A DNA stretch of 64,000 bases from G963677185 sp963677185 (lineage in GTDB: Bacteria; Bacillota; Syntrophomonadia; Syntrophomonadales; Syntrophomonadaceae), in the NCBI GenBank assembly GCA_963677185.1, contig OY781889.1, positions 372,001 through 436,000 on the forward strand, given 5' to 3'. This document shows positions 42,957-53,916 of the stretch, one piece after another. The translations under genes were made by a program, and so were the position numbers. Every line of letters starts with the position of its first letter. The stretch's first letter is position 1. The notes beneath the pieces are model-generated. The model had not been told where the DNA came from. It made no database searches and worked only from the letters and a program-made list of their open reading frames with translations.

Positions 42957-44177
42957 TTATTTTTCTTCCCGGTTCCTCCTGAACGTTCCGTCCTGCCCCT
43001 CTGCACCTTCCAAAAACACCGCCCTGGTAACCGCTTCCTGACCGAAGCGCTTCCGGAGCTCATCAATAACTGAATCCAGCCGGCGATGCCGGCTATCCAG
43101 TTCGGCTTCCCCGAACAAATCCTCCTGAACCAGGCTGTCCGGCTCCTGCAAGCTGCTGGCATGGACGCCCAGCAAGCGCACCCGGTCTCCAGGCCGGTAC
43201 AGCTCCTCCAGGATATCCCGCGCGCATTTGAAAACGGCATGATCGCTGTCAGTCGCCTTGCTCATGGTTTTACGCCTGGTCACGGTCTTGAAGCTGCCGT
43301 GCCGGTACTTGATAGTAACGGTTGACGCGCTCTGTCCATGCCTGCGCAGCCGGGCCGCAACACTGGAAGACAGATACAGGGCGACGGTCACCAGCTCTTC
43401 GAAGTCGCTGATGTCCCGGTCAAAGGTTATTTCGCGACCGATCGACTTCTGCTCGTATTCGGTTTCGACCGATCGCTCATCAATGCCCCAGGCCAACTGG
43501 TAAAAATCCAGGCCGTGATTGCCCATCACCAGCTTGAGCGCCTCCGGATCACAATCACGCAGCTGCTGAATCGTATATATGCCCAGGCTGTTCAACCTGG
43601 CCCGGGCTTTGGGTCCTACCCCCCAAAGATTTTTGACTGGCAATCCGGCCGTTATTTTCAGCATTTCATCTTCGCGAATTATCATGAGGCCATCCGGCTT
43701 GCCCAGTTCGGTGGCCAACTTGGCCAGGAATTTGTTATACGATATGCCGGCTGATATAACCAGGCCGACTTCCTGAAGGACCCGGTCCTTAATCGTGCGA
43801 GCGATTTGCTCGGGCGGTCCAAATAGACCAAAACAGCCGGTCACATCAAGAAAGGCCTCATCAATCGACAAGGGCTCCACTAGAGGGGTATAATCCCCGA
43901 ATATGGCGAATACCTGCCGGGAGGCTTGAATATATTTGGGCATATCCACCGGCAGAAATACCCCTTCGGGGCACAGGCGGCGAGCTTCGCCTACCGGCAT
44001 GGCCGAATGCACCCCATAGGCTCTGGCTTCATAAGAACACGTCGAAACCACGCTTCTTGAATCGGGGTTACCGCCAATTATGACCGGCTTGCCTTTCCAA
44101 TCCGGGTTGTCGCGCTGCTCTACCGCAGCAAAAAATGCATCCAAATCACAATGAATAATTGTAAGTTCATCCTTCAT
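42957..44177 (-). CDS. dinB: DNA polymerase IV (Y family)
   Basis: Error-prone translesion polymerase of about 406 residues. Palm motifs are IHCDLDAFFAAVE and EPLSIDEAFLDVT; KFLAKLATELGKPDG, GVGPKARARL helix-hairpin-helix and a C-terminal little-finger domain follow. It ends with an acidic/basic tail rather than a clear beta-clamp motif. GGAG lies 7 bases before ATG 44177; upstream in-frame ATGs to 44213 lack a site. No LexA box was recognised. Confidence 0.93.
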   Translation of the reverse strand: MKDELTIIHCDLDAFFAAVEQRDNPDWKGKPVIIGGNPDSRSVVSTCSYEARAYGVHSAMPVGEARRLCPEGVFLPVDMPKYIQASRQVFAIFGDYTPLVEPLSIDEAFLDVTGCFGLFGPPEQIARTIKDRVLQEVGLVISAGISYNKFLAKLATELGKPDGLMIIREDEMLKITAGLPVKNLWGVGPKARARLNSLGIYTIQQLRDCDPEALKLVMGNHGLDFYQLAWGIDERSVETEYEQKSIGREITFDRDISDFEELVTVALYLSSSVAARLRRHGQSASTVTIKYRHGSFKTVTRRKTMSKATDSDHAVFKCARDILEELYRPGDRVRLLGVHASSLQEPDSLVQEDLFGEAELDSRHRRLDSVIDELRKRFGQEAVTRAVFLEGAEGQDGTFRRNREEK

Positions 44178-44317
44178 AAGGCGCTCCATTGAAATCATTT
44201 CTGTTTGAAGCATAGGATGAACGCCTGGGTTTGTAAAGATTGAGCATTCAGGCTAACTGTGATAATCTTAATTAAGTCATATCTATGGCTCACCCTTATA
44301 TTAGGGGAGGAATTCCG

Positions 44318-45448
44318 GTGAACAAGGACGGCGAAATGACCACAATTCTTATTGTAGACGATGATCCCTCGGTTCGTAGAAGCATCGCAGCATATCTTGA
44401 AGATAGTGGGTTTTTCCCATTAATGGCAGCAAACGGGAAGGAAGGCCTGGAAGTATTTGCTTCAGAGAATCCTGGAGCAGTCCTGGTCGATATTCGCATG
44501 CCCGAAATGGGTGGACTGGAATTTATAGACCGCCTGGCACCTGAAAACAAAGAAATACCCTTCATTGGAATGTCCGGCGCAGGCAGCGTAACCGACACTA
44601 TTGAAGCTGTAAGGCGCGGTGCATGGGATTACATAAGCAAGCCTATCGTTGACATGGCCGTGCTGGAACACGTGTTGAACCGGGCTCTGGAACGGGCCCG
44701 CCTGCTGCGCGACAACCGCCGCTACAAAGAATTGCTGGAGGAAGAGGTAAAGGAGCGCACCGCCGAGCTGGAGATTCGCAATTTAGACCTTATCGATCTT
44801 AATTCCCGCCTGGCCCAGGAAGTAGTGGAAAGAACCCGGGCAGAACAGGCTATGGTCAAGCTGCTAAACAACCAGGAGCGCATATTCGAAGGAACCATCC
44901 AGAGCATATCCCGCATTGTAGAAATCCGCGATCCTTATACTGCAGGCCACCAGCAGCGGGTTGCCCTGCTAGCCCAGACCATAGCTCGCGAGCTTGGATA
45001 TTCAGAAGAAAAGCAAACCTTCATATATATTGCCGGGATGCTTCACGATATCGGCAAAATTGCAGTTCCCACCGAAATTCTAGCCAAGCCTGGAATACTC
45101 TATGATTACGAGCTGGGGTTCATAAGGATGCACCCTGAAGTAGGCTTTTCCATCCTTAAAACCATCGAATTTCCCTGGCCGCTGGCCGAAGTAATCTACC
45201 AGCATCATGAGCGCATCAACGGCTCCGGCTACCCGCTGGGCTTGAGCGGCGACCAGATCCTGCCGGAATCCAAGGTTTTGAGTGTGGCTGACGTAGTTGA
45301 AGCCATGGCCTCTCACCGCCCTTATCGCCCGGCACTGGGCAACGAACGAGCTCTGGATGAAATCAGCCGCAACAAAAATATTCTCTACGATGGCGATGCA
45401 GTTGATGTCTGCCTGCATCTGTTCCAAGACAAGAATTTTGCATTTTAG
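44318..45448 (+). CDS. Response regulator with HD-GYP phosphodiesterase domain
   Basis: Receiver domain (ILIVDDDPS, acceptor Asp in VLVDIRMPE, Lys in YISKPI), then a long coiled coil (about 140-195), then HD-GYP with HDIGKIAVP, HHERINGSGYP and VADVVEAMA. HD-GYP proteins usually degrade c-di-GMP; the catalytic residues are intact. GGGGAGG lies 7 bases before GTG 44318. A weak TTGAGC/GATAAT pair (44240-44266) precedes it. It is followed 43 bases later by the 7TM kinase, which is the likely cognate sensor. Confidence 0.9.
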   Translation: MNKDGEMTTILIVDDDPSVRRSIAAYLEDSGFFPLMAANGKEGLEVFASENPGAVLVDIRMPEMGGLEFIDRLAPENKEIPFIGMSGAGSVTDTIEAVRRGAWDYISKPIVDMAVLEHVLNRALERARLLRDNRRYKELLEEEVKERTAELEIRNLDLIDLNSRLAQEVVERTRAEQAMVKLLNNQERIFEGTIQSISRIVEIRDPYTAGHQQRVALLAQTIARELGYSEEKQTFIYIAGMLHDIGKIAVPTEILAKPGILYDYELGFIRMHPEVGFSILKTIEFPWPLAEVIYQHHERINGSGYPLGLSGDQILPESKVLSVADVVEAMASHRPYRPALGNERALDEISRNKNILYDGDAVDVCLHLFQDKNFAF

Positions 45449-45491
45449 TGGCCAGAAAGATGCCCAACCTGACTGCAGAGAGGTTATTACG

Positions 45492-48400
45492 ATGTTTAAT
45501 TCCCGGATCAGGGCTACTGTAAGCGGGAAAGTACGGCTGAACCGATTGCTGGTTGCATTCATGTGCTTTTACTGTCTGCTGGGCCCAGCATGCCAGTCAG
45601 TGGATGCCAGAGTCCTGGAACTGGAGCCAGCGATCGAGGAAATGGACCTGCAGCCTTACATATCGGTTTATGAAGACCCCACTGGAACCACGCAAATTGA
45701 GCAGATCCTGGCGCTTCCTAACGATAATTACGTAAGTCTGGAAGACCTGAACTCCGATACCGCAATGGGATATAGCAATTCGGCATTCTGGGTGCGATTC
45801 GATATCCAAAATCCAACGGTAAGCCACCTGGAGCGCTATATTGAATACGAGCAATCCTGGACCGCCGATGTTATATTTTACTGCCTGCATGACCATGAAA
45901 TAGTAACTGAATATCAGGCTGGCACCACCCGCCCTTTCCACCTGCGCCCCATTGACAGCCGCTATTTTGTTTTTCCAGCCGAGCTTCAGCAAGGTTCTAA
46001 TACCTGTTATATCAGAATTCAGAGTGCCGAACCGGTCAACCTGGACTTCAGGCTATGGCAGCCCGGCTCATATGGTGAACATGAAGCCAGCAGCCGTGTT
46101 TCCTTCTTAATTCTGTACGGCGCCCTGGGAATCCTTATCATCCTTAATATATTTGTGTTCCTGGTAAACCGGGACCGGGCCACTATTTATTTCGTCCTGT
46201 TTATGACCGGCTTTTTATTTTTCCTGCTTAGCTTTGACGGCACCGGCTTCCAATACCTCTGGCCGGACAACACCTGGTGGGAGAGCCGTTCACTAACCGA
46301 AACCGCCATCGGCTATAACATTTTTGGCATTTTGTTTTTTGTTGTCTTTGTTGATCTCCGCCGGCACCATAAGCCTTTATATCTAACCTGCTGCACCATT
46401 GCCGGAATCGGTGGGGTTGTTGTGCTTGCGAAGCTGGTTCTGCCCGGCCAGTTCATGATCCCTTACCTGTACCCGCTGCTGCTTTTCTGGTTTGCCTGCC
46501 TGTCAGTCACGTGCCTGTGGCTCTGGTTTCGAAAGGGTGAGCGCAGCGCCCTGTTTTTCCTGGGATCCCAATTTGTTTTCATTATTGCTTCAATACTCAA
46601 CGCCCTGCAAGCGCTGGGCTTTATCCAGTATTCGGATATCATTCATAATGGCATGCACACCGGCGCTATTATTGTGGCGCTAGTGCTTAACATGGGCCTG
46701 GCCGACAGGATAAACCAGTATACCAGGGCTCTGCAAAACGCTGATCTGCAACTGCGAACGCAATATGACGATCTGCAGCAAGTTCATACCGAATTGCGCA
46801 GTGCTATGGAACAATCTGCGGCTCTGAACGAGGAACTGATCGCGTCCCAGGAGGAACTGATATACGCTCATGAACAGCTTCAGGCACAGGAACGGCGGAT
46901 ATCAACCATATTTGACCTGGCTCCGCTGGCCATGGCCATACTTGACCGAAATGGCACCATTCTGGATGCCAACCAGATGAGTGCTAAAATATTCAACCAT
47001 AGCATTGAAGAGCTTATTGGCATGAGCGTCGGGGAATTCATGCAAGAAACGGAATTCCAGGACGCCCTGGCAAAAATGTATCAAATTTTCAAGGGCTCGA
47101 TCAAGTCATACATTGTAGAACGCCAGTATGTCCATGGAAACGGCGCTATGAGCTGGGGAGAGACTCATGTTGCGGCGCTGCTGGACGAAGACGGCCAGGC
47201 AACTGCGGTTATTGTGACTATTAATGATACTACTCAGCGCAGGGCCGCTGAAGAAGCCCTGAAAGAAAGCGAAGAGCGCCTGAGACTTTCACTCGAAGCC
47301 ACCAGTGACGCATTGTGGGACTATAATGTTGAATCCAGCCGCATGTATTTCAGCCCCAGGTATTACACCATGCTGAATTATGAGCCGGGAGATTTCGTGC
47401 CAGCCTACTATAGCTGGGAATCGCTGCTGCATGATGAGGATTTGGCACAGGCGCGCATGCTCATGCAGTCGCTTATCAACAATGAAAGCCCGGATTTCTT
47501 CCTGGAATACCGGATGCGCTGCAAAGACGGCAGCTATCGGTGGATCCTGGGGCGGGGCAAAGCGGTTGACCGTGATGCAAACCACCGGGCTACCAGGATC
47601 ACCGGCACCCATGTCGATATCCATAAGCGCAAAGAAGCCGAAGAGGAAATGAAGAAGCTCCAAATGCTGCTGACCGTATTCTTCGACTCAATGCCCTCCA
47701 TGCTGGTGGGAATAGGAGCCGACGGCCGGATAAACCTGTGGAACCAGGCGGCGGCAGCGGTTACCGGGCTGGAGCAGCGTCAAGCCCTGGGGCAGCTTGC
47801 TGCAGATATTGTCCCCCAAATAGATGATTATGCCCGTTTCATTGATCTGGCCATTAACGAGCATTCCGTGCAAACCCTGCCGAAGATGCAATGGAAATCC
47901 GGCGAGGAGACCGGCTTTACCGACATTTTGATCTATCCTCTTAACACCGAGGATTTAAAAGGCGTAGTCGTGCGAATAGACGATATAACCGAGAAGGTTC
48001 GCCTGGAAGAAATGATCGTCCAAACGGAAAAAATGCTGTCGGTCGGCGGCCTGGCTGCCGGCATGGCTCATGAAATTAACAATCCGCTGGGAGGGATACT
48101 GCAGGGAACTCAAAATATTAAGAGACGCCTTTCATTGGAACTGGAAAAGAACCGCACAGTGGCCGCAGAATGCAGCACTACGATTGAGAACATAAATGAA
48201 TATGTCAGAAAGCGCCAGATCCTGGAACTGCTGGAAGGAATCCGCGACAGCGGCGCCCGGGCTGCTCAAATTGTCAGCAATATGCTGCAGTTCAGCCGGT
48301 TGAGCCAAAGCCACAAGGAACCTTGTTCCCTGCCTGAATTAATTGAGCGCACCCTGAAGCTGGCCGCCAGCGATTATGATCTGGAACGGCGCTATGATTT

Positions 48401-48791
48401 CAAGCATATCGAGATCAAGCGGGAATTTGATCCTGATGTGCCAGAAATCTTCTGTATCGGAACTGAGATAGAACAGGTTATACTTAATCTATTAATGAAC
48501 GCTGCCCAGGCAGTATTTAGCCATAGTAAACACCCCGAGATTACTATTCGTATATCGCGGGAGGATGACTGGGCAGTCATGAGCGTCCAGGACAACGGAC
48601 CAGGAATGGACCAGACTACTTTGCGACGGGTATTCGAACCATTTTACACTACAAAAGACCCGGGAAGCGGTACTGGACTGGGCCTGTCCGTATCATACTT
48701 TATTATCACCAACAACCATAACGGCCAGATGTTCGTCGAGTCCGTCCCCGGCCAGGGAGCCCGTTTTACCGTTCAACTCCCGGTCCAATGA
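45492..48791 (+). CDS. 7TMR-DISM sensor histidine kinase with PAS domains
   Basis: About 1099 residues. A signal segment (about 15-35) leads to an extracellular 7TMR-DISMED2-like domain (40-205), then seven membrane helices (about 210-410) and a coiled coil rich in Gln/Glu (415-475). Three PAS modules (about 480-860) follow. The kinase core has the acceptor His in GMAHEINNPLGGI, NLLMNAAQAV, DNGPGMD and GTGLGLSVSYF. GAGAGG lies 8 bases before ATG 45492; the frame is open from 45297 inside the HD-GYP gene. The DISMED2 domain is thought to bind carbohydrate-like ligands. Flanked by two receivers, it is the hub of this signalling group. Confidence 0.9.
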   Translation: MFNSRIRATVSGKVRLNRLLVAFMCFYCLLGPACQSVDARVLELEPAIEEMDLQPYISVYEDPTGTTQIEQILALPNDNYVSLEDLNSDTAMGYSNSAFWVRFDIQNPTVSHLERYIEYEQSWTADVIFYCLHDHEIVTEYQAGTTRPFHLRPIDSRYFVFPAELQQGSNTCYIRIQSAEPVNLDFRLWQPGSYGEHEASSRVSFLILYGALGILIILNIFVFLVNRDRATIYFVLFMTGFLFFLLSFDGTGFQYLWPDNTWWESRSLTETAIGYNIFGILFFVVFVDLRRHHKPLYLTCCTIAGIGGVVVLAKLVLPGQFMIPYLYPLLLFWFACLSVTCLWLWFRKGERSALFFLGSQFVFIIASILNALQALGFIQYSDIIHNGMHTGAIIVALVLNMGLADRINQYTRALQNADLQLRTQYDDLQQVHTELRSAMEQSAALNEELIASQEELIYAHEQLQAQERRISTIFDLAPLAMAILDRNGTILDANQMSAKIFNHSIEELIGMSVGEFMQETEFQDALAKMYQIFKGSIKSYIVERQYVHGNGAMSWGETHVAALLDEDGQATAVIVTINDTTQRRAAEEALKESEERLRLSLEATSDALWDYNVESSRMYFSPRYYTMLNYEPGDFVPAYYSWESLLHDEDLAQARMLMQSLINNESPDFFLEYRMRCKDGSYRWILGRGKAVDRDANHRATRITGTHVDIHKRKEAEEEMKKLQMLLTVFFDSMPSMLVGIGADGRINLWNQAAAAVTGLEQRQALGQLAADIVPQIDDYARFIDLAINEHSVQTLPKMQWKSGEETGFTDILIYPLNTEDLKGVVVRIDDITEKVRLEEMIVQTEKMLSVGGLAAGMAHEINNPLGGILQGTQNIKRRLSLELEKNRTVAAECSTTIENINEYVRKRQILELLEGIRDSGARAAQIVSNMLQFSRLSQSHKEPCSLPELIERTLKLAASDYDLERRYDFKHIEIKREFDPDVPEIFCIGTEIEQVILNLLMNAAQAVFSHSKHPEITIRISREDDWAVMSVQDNGPGMDQTTLRRVFEPFYTTKDPGSGTGLGLSVSYFIITNNHNGQMFVESVPGQGARFTVQLPVQ

Positions 48792-48837
48792 GCGATCCGC
48801 TCTTAACAGGTGCTACTACTGAGGAGGGATGATAAAC

Positions 48838-49215
48838 ATGGAACAAACCAAGACCATTCTAGTTGTCGATGACGAAGAAATTGTCCGTCTCAACCTGGCA
48901 GCCTTTTTGGAAGATGAGGGATTTTCTGTCATCACTGCCAGTTCCGCCGAGGATGCCCTGGAAAAAGCCGCCAATTATACTTCAATCGATCTGGCTATAG
49001 TAGATATGCGCCTCCCGGCTATGGATGGCAACGCACTCATCATTCGCCTGCACGACCTGCTGGGCGCCCTGGGTTTCCTGATTTATACCGGATCAGTCGG
49101 CTACCATCTGCCACCGATGGTAGAAAAAATCGGAGTCAGCACTTCGGACATTTTTATTAAACCTATTTTAGACATGAACATATTACTGCAGGCCATCAAT
49201 AACAAAATAAAATAA
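48838..49215 (+). CDS. Single-domain response regulator
   Basis: 125-residue receiver: ILVVDDEE, acceptor Asp in LAIVDMRLPA, Thr switch in IYTGSVG and Lys in FIKPIL. GAGGAGG is well spaced from ATG 48838, while the ATG at 48829 abuts it. It lies 46 bases after the 7TM kinase. It resembles the receiver of the HD-GYP protein and could compete for the same kinase. Confidence 0.87.
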   Translation: MEQTKTILVVDDEEIVRLNLAAFLEDEGFSVITASSAEDALEKAANYTSIDLAIVDMRLPAMDGNALIIRLHDLLGALGFLIYTGSVGYHLPPMVEKIGVSTSDIFIKPILDMNILLQAINNKIK

Positions 49216-49240
49216 CCCGGCCAGATTGGCTCGGCCGGGT
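49215..49240. terminator. Terminator between receiver and acidic repeat protein
   Basis: 8-bp perfect stem (49215-49222 with 49233-49240). The T-rich tail lies on the minus side, so it mainly ends the gene at 49281-50426. Confidence 0.75.
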
Positions 49241-49280
49241 ATCCGGGATGGTATGATGCGCCTGCACCACCGCTCTAACC

Positions 49281-50426
49281 TCAAACTGCTTCTTCACACG
49301 GTTCATAAAACATGCCTATTATATAAAACAGCGCATCCCATTTGGTTGAAGCAGCCTCCCAGTCGCCATTGCCTTCCAATTTCACTGCTTCATTATAAAG
49401 TTGTTCCATTTGATCCAGGGCTTTGGGTGAATAGGCCGCAGGATAATCGGCCAGGAATTCATCGAAACCGGGATACTCATAGCTGGCACAATAATTGCCA
49501 TAGTGCTCTTCTTCAATTGTCCACAGCTCTTCCCATTTAAGGTCAGCGGCTTCATAATCGCCGCCTTCTTCCAGAGCAACCGCCTCATTATACAAGGATT
49601 CCATCCTGGCGCGATCTTCAGAGCTCAATTCCAGCTCAGCCAGGTATTCTTCTCCGTAAAATTCGTTAAAGGAAGGGTAGGCCCACTCTTCCTCCAATGC
49701 AGCGTCCTCGTCAACATACTGCTCCAGGATGCCGTCAAATGCCGCCCATTTTTCCTCTGCTTCACTGTTCTTGCCTTCCATTTCCAGGGTGACAGCTTCT
49801 TCGTACAGACGCTCCAGTTCAGCCTGGTCAGTGTCGTTCATGTCTTCTGGCAGCCAGCTTTCGTCGAATTCCTCATAAGGCAGGTTTGCGGATTCATCGG
49901 AATTCAAGTCCTCGTCTTCCCAGTAAGGCTCCATCACTTTATAAAATTCATCCCACTTTGTTGACGCAGCTTCCCATTCCTGGGTTTTTTCCAGGGCAAC
50001 CGCTTCATTGTAAAGGCCCTCTAATTTTTCACGGTCCGCAGCAGTGATGTTTTCTGGCATCCAGCCCGCCATATATTCGTCAAATGACGGATATTCATAT
50101 ACGGCGCTTTCCCAGAGCGGTTCGCTCATTGCATAAAAATCATTCCATTTGTCAAATGCGTCAATATATTGTTCCTGGTCTTCAAGCTCCATGATATCAT
50201 CGTACAGCTTTTCCATTATCCCGAGCTGTTCAGGGCTGGCTTCCACATTGAAGCCTTCGAACATACTGTCGAAAAAATCATTGAAACTGGTTTGCGGAAC
50301 CCTTTCGGCGCTGTTCTGCGCCGCCTGGGAACCGCCCGGCAGCGCGGCAGGAACCGCCGCTGCGAGAGACGAGCCGCAAAACGTGAATATTACCAGTAAA
50401 AACAAAACCGGCCATCGTTTATTCAT
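49281..50426 (-). CDS. Secreted acidic protein with five internal repeats, function unknown
   Basis: About 381 residues, strongly acidic. A signal peptide (MNKRWPVLFLLVI) is cleaved probably after SSLAAA. The rest is five repeats of about 60-70 residues with the pattern aromatic-DEF/Y ... LYNEAVALE ... A-x-x-KWDEFY, separated by acidic linkers with Trp-Leu/Met-Pro-Glu. Repeats 2, 4 and 5 are the most alike. Each looks like two helices, a TPR-like arrangement, but I do not recognise the family. GGAGGG lies 6 bases before ATG 50426. It is monocistronic, with its own terminator. No cysteine pairs, transmembrane helix or sorting signal follow the leader. A cation-binding or scaffold role is possible by composition only. 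Confidence 0.85.
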   Translation of the reverse strand: MNKRWPVLFLLVIFTFCGSSLAAAVPAALPGGSQAAQNSAERVPQTSFNDFFDSMFEGFNVEASPEQLGIMEKLYDDIMELEDQEQYIDAFDKWNDFYAMSEPLWESAVYEYPSFDEYMAGWMPENITAADREKLEGLYNEAVALEKTQEWEAASTKWDEFYKVMEPYWEDEDLNSDESANLPYEEFDESWLPEDMNDTDQAELERLYEEAVTLEMEGKNSEAEEKWAAFDGILEQYVDEDAALEEEWAYPSFNEFYGEEYLAELELSSEDRARMESLYNEAVALEEGGDYEAADLKWEELWTIEEEHYGNYCASYEYPGFDEFLADYPAAYSPKALDQMEQLYNEAVKLEGNGDWEAASTKWDALFYIIGMFYEPCEEAV

Positions 50427-50599
50427 ATTAAGCCCTCCTATTTTCATACCCTTTTACCGCTGATAACTACCACCAACCGAATCTGCTGATGTACATTTTC
50501 AATATAAAGCCGGTGTATGTATTCTAAGTGTCCAAACCATCACAGGATGCTGATATTTCGTTCAGCAGCAGAACCGGGCACAACCGCGTCACAAATTCC

Positions 50600-50627
50600 T
50601 TGACAAATCATGTTTGCGGCTTATAAT
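50600..50627 (+). promoter_or_regulatory. Promoter of the trp operon
   Basis: Perfect TTGACA (50600-50605), 16-base spacer, perfect TATAAT (50622-50627); transcript start near 50634. The rest of the 50427-50599 gap shows nothing else. Confidence 0.85.
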
Positions 50628-50681
50628 TAAGAATTAGTTGAGAGTTTTGAGCTAGTTTAGACAGCATAATTTAATAACACA

Positions 50682-50722
50682 TAGATGAGCAAGATGAGTT
50701 GAGAAGAGGAGAGTCAGATCAG

Positions 50723-50733
<11 letters not shown>
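50682..50733 (+). promoter_or_regulatory. TRAP-type binding site in the trp leader
   Basis: Eleven NAG triplets with mostly 2-base spacers: starts at 50682, 50687, 50691, 50696, 50701, 50706, 50711, 50715, 50720, 50725 and 50731. Eight of them are GAG or TAG. The tryptophan-bound TRAP (MtrB) 11-mer binds eleven (G/U)AG repeats spaced 2-3 bases apart. More GAG/TAG triplets occur at 50635-50660. The series covers the best trpE ribosome binding site. No mtrB gene is in the window. Confidence 0.72.
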
Positions 50734-52224
<1,491 letters not shown>

Positions 52225-52228
<4 letters not shown>

Positions 52229-52803
52229 TAATGATGATAGACAACTATGATTCCTTCACCTACAACCTGGTGCAGTACCTGGAAGAAATGGGCGAAGACA
52301 TCCAGGTATATAAAAACGACCGGATCAGCCTGCAGGAGATTGAAGACCTGCATCCTGAAGCCATCGTTATTTCGCCCGGTCCTGGCTCACCCGACGAAGC
52401 CGGAATATCGCTAGAGCTGATCAAGGCCTTTGCACCCAGCATACCCATACTGGGAGTTTGCCTGGGGCACCAGTCCATTGCCCAGGCCTTTGGCGGCCAG
52501 GTGGAAATCAATTACCGCATGATGCACGGCAAGGTATCTGACATTTTTCACGATGAAATCGGAATATATGAAGGGCTGCAAACCCCTTTCACCGCCGCCC
52601 GCTATCACTCGCTGGTCGTGAACGAAAACAGCCTGCCTGGCTGCCTGCAAGTGACGGCCCGCAGCGAAGCCGGTGAAATCATGGGCATACGCCACAAAGA
52701 ATACATGGTGGAGGGAGTCCAATTCCACCCCGAATCAATTATGACCCTGCATGGCAAGCAGTTGTTAAAAAACTTTTTGAACCAGAGCCGAAGCCTGTCC
52801 TGA
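52225..52803 (+). CDS. trpG: Anthranilate synthase component II (glutamine amidotransferase)
   Basis: Supplies ammonia to TrpE. Class I glutamine amidotransferase, 192 residues. DNYDSFTYNLV, SPGPGSPDEAG, nucleophile Cys in GVCLGHQ and the His/Glu pair in VQFHPESI are intact. It overlaps the trpE stop by 4 bases, implying coupling. It may also serve as PabA if no other copy exists. Confidence 0.95.
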
Positions 52804-52846
52804 ACCAGTTGAAATTAGGATCAGATGAGATGCTTTGAAAATATTT

Positions 52847-52894
52847 CAGAGCATAAAGACAGAATTAAGCAGAATTTAAGCGAGACGAGAGGAG
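52847..52894 (+). promoter_or_regulatory. Second NAG-repeat cluster over the trpD ribosome binding site
   Basis: GAG triplets start at 52882, 52887 and 52892 at exact 5-base spacing, the last forming the trpD ribosome binding site. They are preceded by less regular NAG triplets at 52847, 52849, 52856, 52860, 52867, 52870 and 52878. This is consistent with TRAP-mediated translational repression of trpD, but the spacing is less regular than in the leader. Confidence 0.45.
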
Positions 52895-52900
52895 AAAATC

Positions 52901-53914
52901 ATGTTTGACAGGTATTTGAAACAGGTAACTCAAGGCGAAAGCCTGAATAGTACAGAAGCTTACGAAGCCGCCAAAATGCTCTTGCACGATGGGATCGCTC
53001 CGGTCAAAGCCGCCGCATTCCTGGGCGCTATGCGCACCCGCAAAGAAAAGCCATCCGAGTTGAAAGGTTTTGTGGAGGCTATTTACGAAGAGGCGATAAC
53101 CCTGGAAAGCTCCGCTGCATTGCTGGACACCTGCGGAACCGGGGGAGACTGCATGGGAACCTTTAATATATCCACTGCCGCGGCTTTGGTGGTTGCCGCC
53201 TGCGATGTGCCCGTGGCCAAACACGGCAATGTAGCAGCCACAAGTTCTGTGGGCAGCGCCGACGTGCTGGAGGCTCTCGGTGTCAATATCCGCATGCAGC
53301 CGGACCATGCACGTTCTCTGTTGGATAAAATCAATATTACCTTTTTGTTCGCTCCCCTGTATCATCCCATACTAAAAGAAATGGGTCCGCTGCGGCGCGA
53401 AATGGGTGTGCCCACCATTTTCAACTTTCTGGGACCGATGTTAAATCCCTTCCAGCTTTCATACCAGGTGATGGGTGTAAGCGATGCCGCCTTGCAGGAT
53501 GCCATAGCCGACACTCTAACCGGCCTGGGCCGTAAAAAGGCGATGGTAGTGCATGCTGAGAACGGCATGGACGAAATAAGCCCCTTTGGCAGCACCAGGG
53601 TTTCCAGCTTTGAAGGGCAGCAAATCGTTTCTTTCGATATCGAACCTTCCTGCTATGGCATCGAAGGGTTCGAGCTGGCCGACATCAAGGGCGGAGACCG
53701 TTATTATAACGCTTCTATAATTGTTAACATTCTGGATGGGCATAAAGGCCCCCATCGCGAAACCGTGCTTCTAAACTCCGCCCTGGCCCTGATGAGCGCT
53801 GAAAAAACCGATTCTATGGAAACAGCCCTGCTAATGTCGGCTGAAGCCATTGACTCCGGCCGGGCGCGCCATACCCTGAACCAGATGATAACCTATAGCC
53901 AGGAAGGAATCTAA
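52901..53914 (+). CDS. trpD: Anthranilate phosphoribosyltransferase
   Basis: Adds phosphoribose from PRPP to anthranilate. 337 residues with DTCGTGGDCMGTFNIST (PRPP loop), KHGNVAATSSVGSADVLEALG and NFLGPMLNP. GGAG precedes ATG 52901. The 97-base gap from trpG is the largest in the operon and holds the NAG cluster. Confidence 0.95.
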   Translation: MFDRYLKQVTQGESLNSTEAYEAAKMLLHDGIAPVKAAAFLGAMRTRKEKPSELKGFVEAIYEEAITLESSAALLDTCGTGGDCMGTFNISTAAALVVAACDVPVAKHGNVAATSSVGSADVLEALGVNIRMQPDHARSLLDKINITFLFAPLYHPILKEMGPLRREMGVPTIFNFLGPMLNPFQLSYQVMGVSDAALQDAIADTLTGLGRKKAMVVHAENGMDEISPFGSTRVSSFEGQQIVSFDIEPSCYGIEGFELADIKGGDRYYNASIIVNILDGHKGPHRETVLLNSALALMSAEKTDSMETALLMSAEAIDSGRARHTLNQMITYSQEGI

Positions 53915-53916
53915 TC

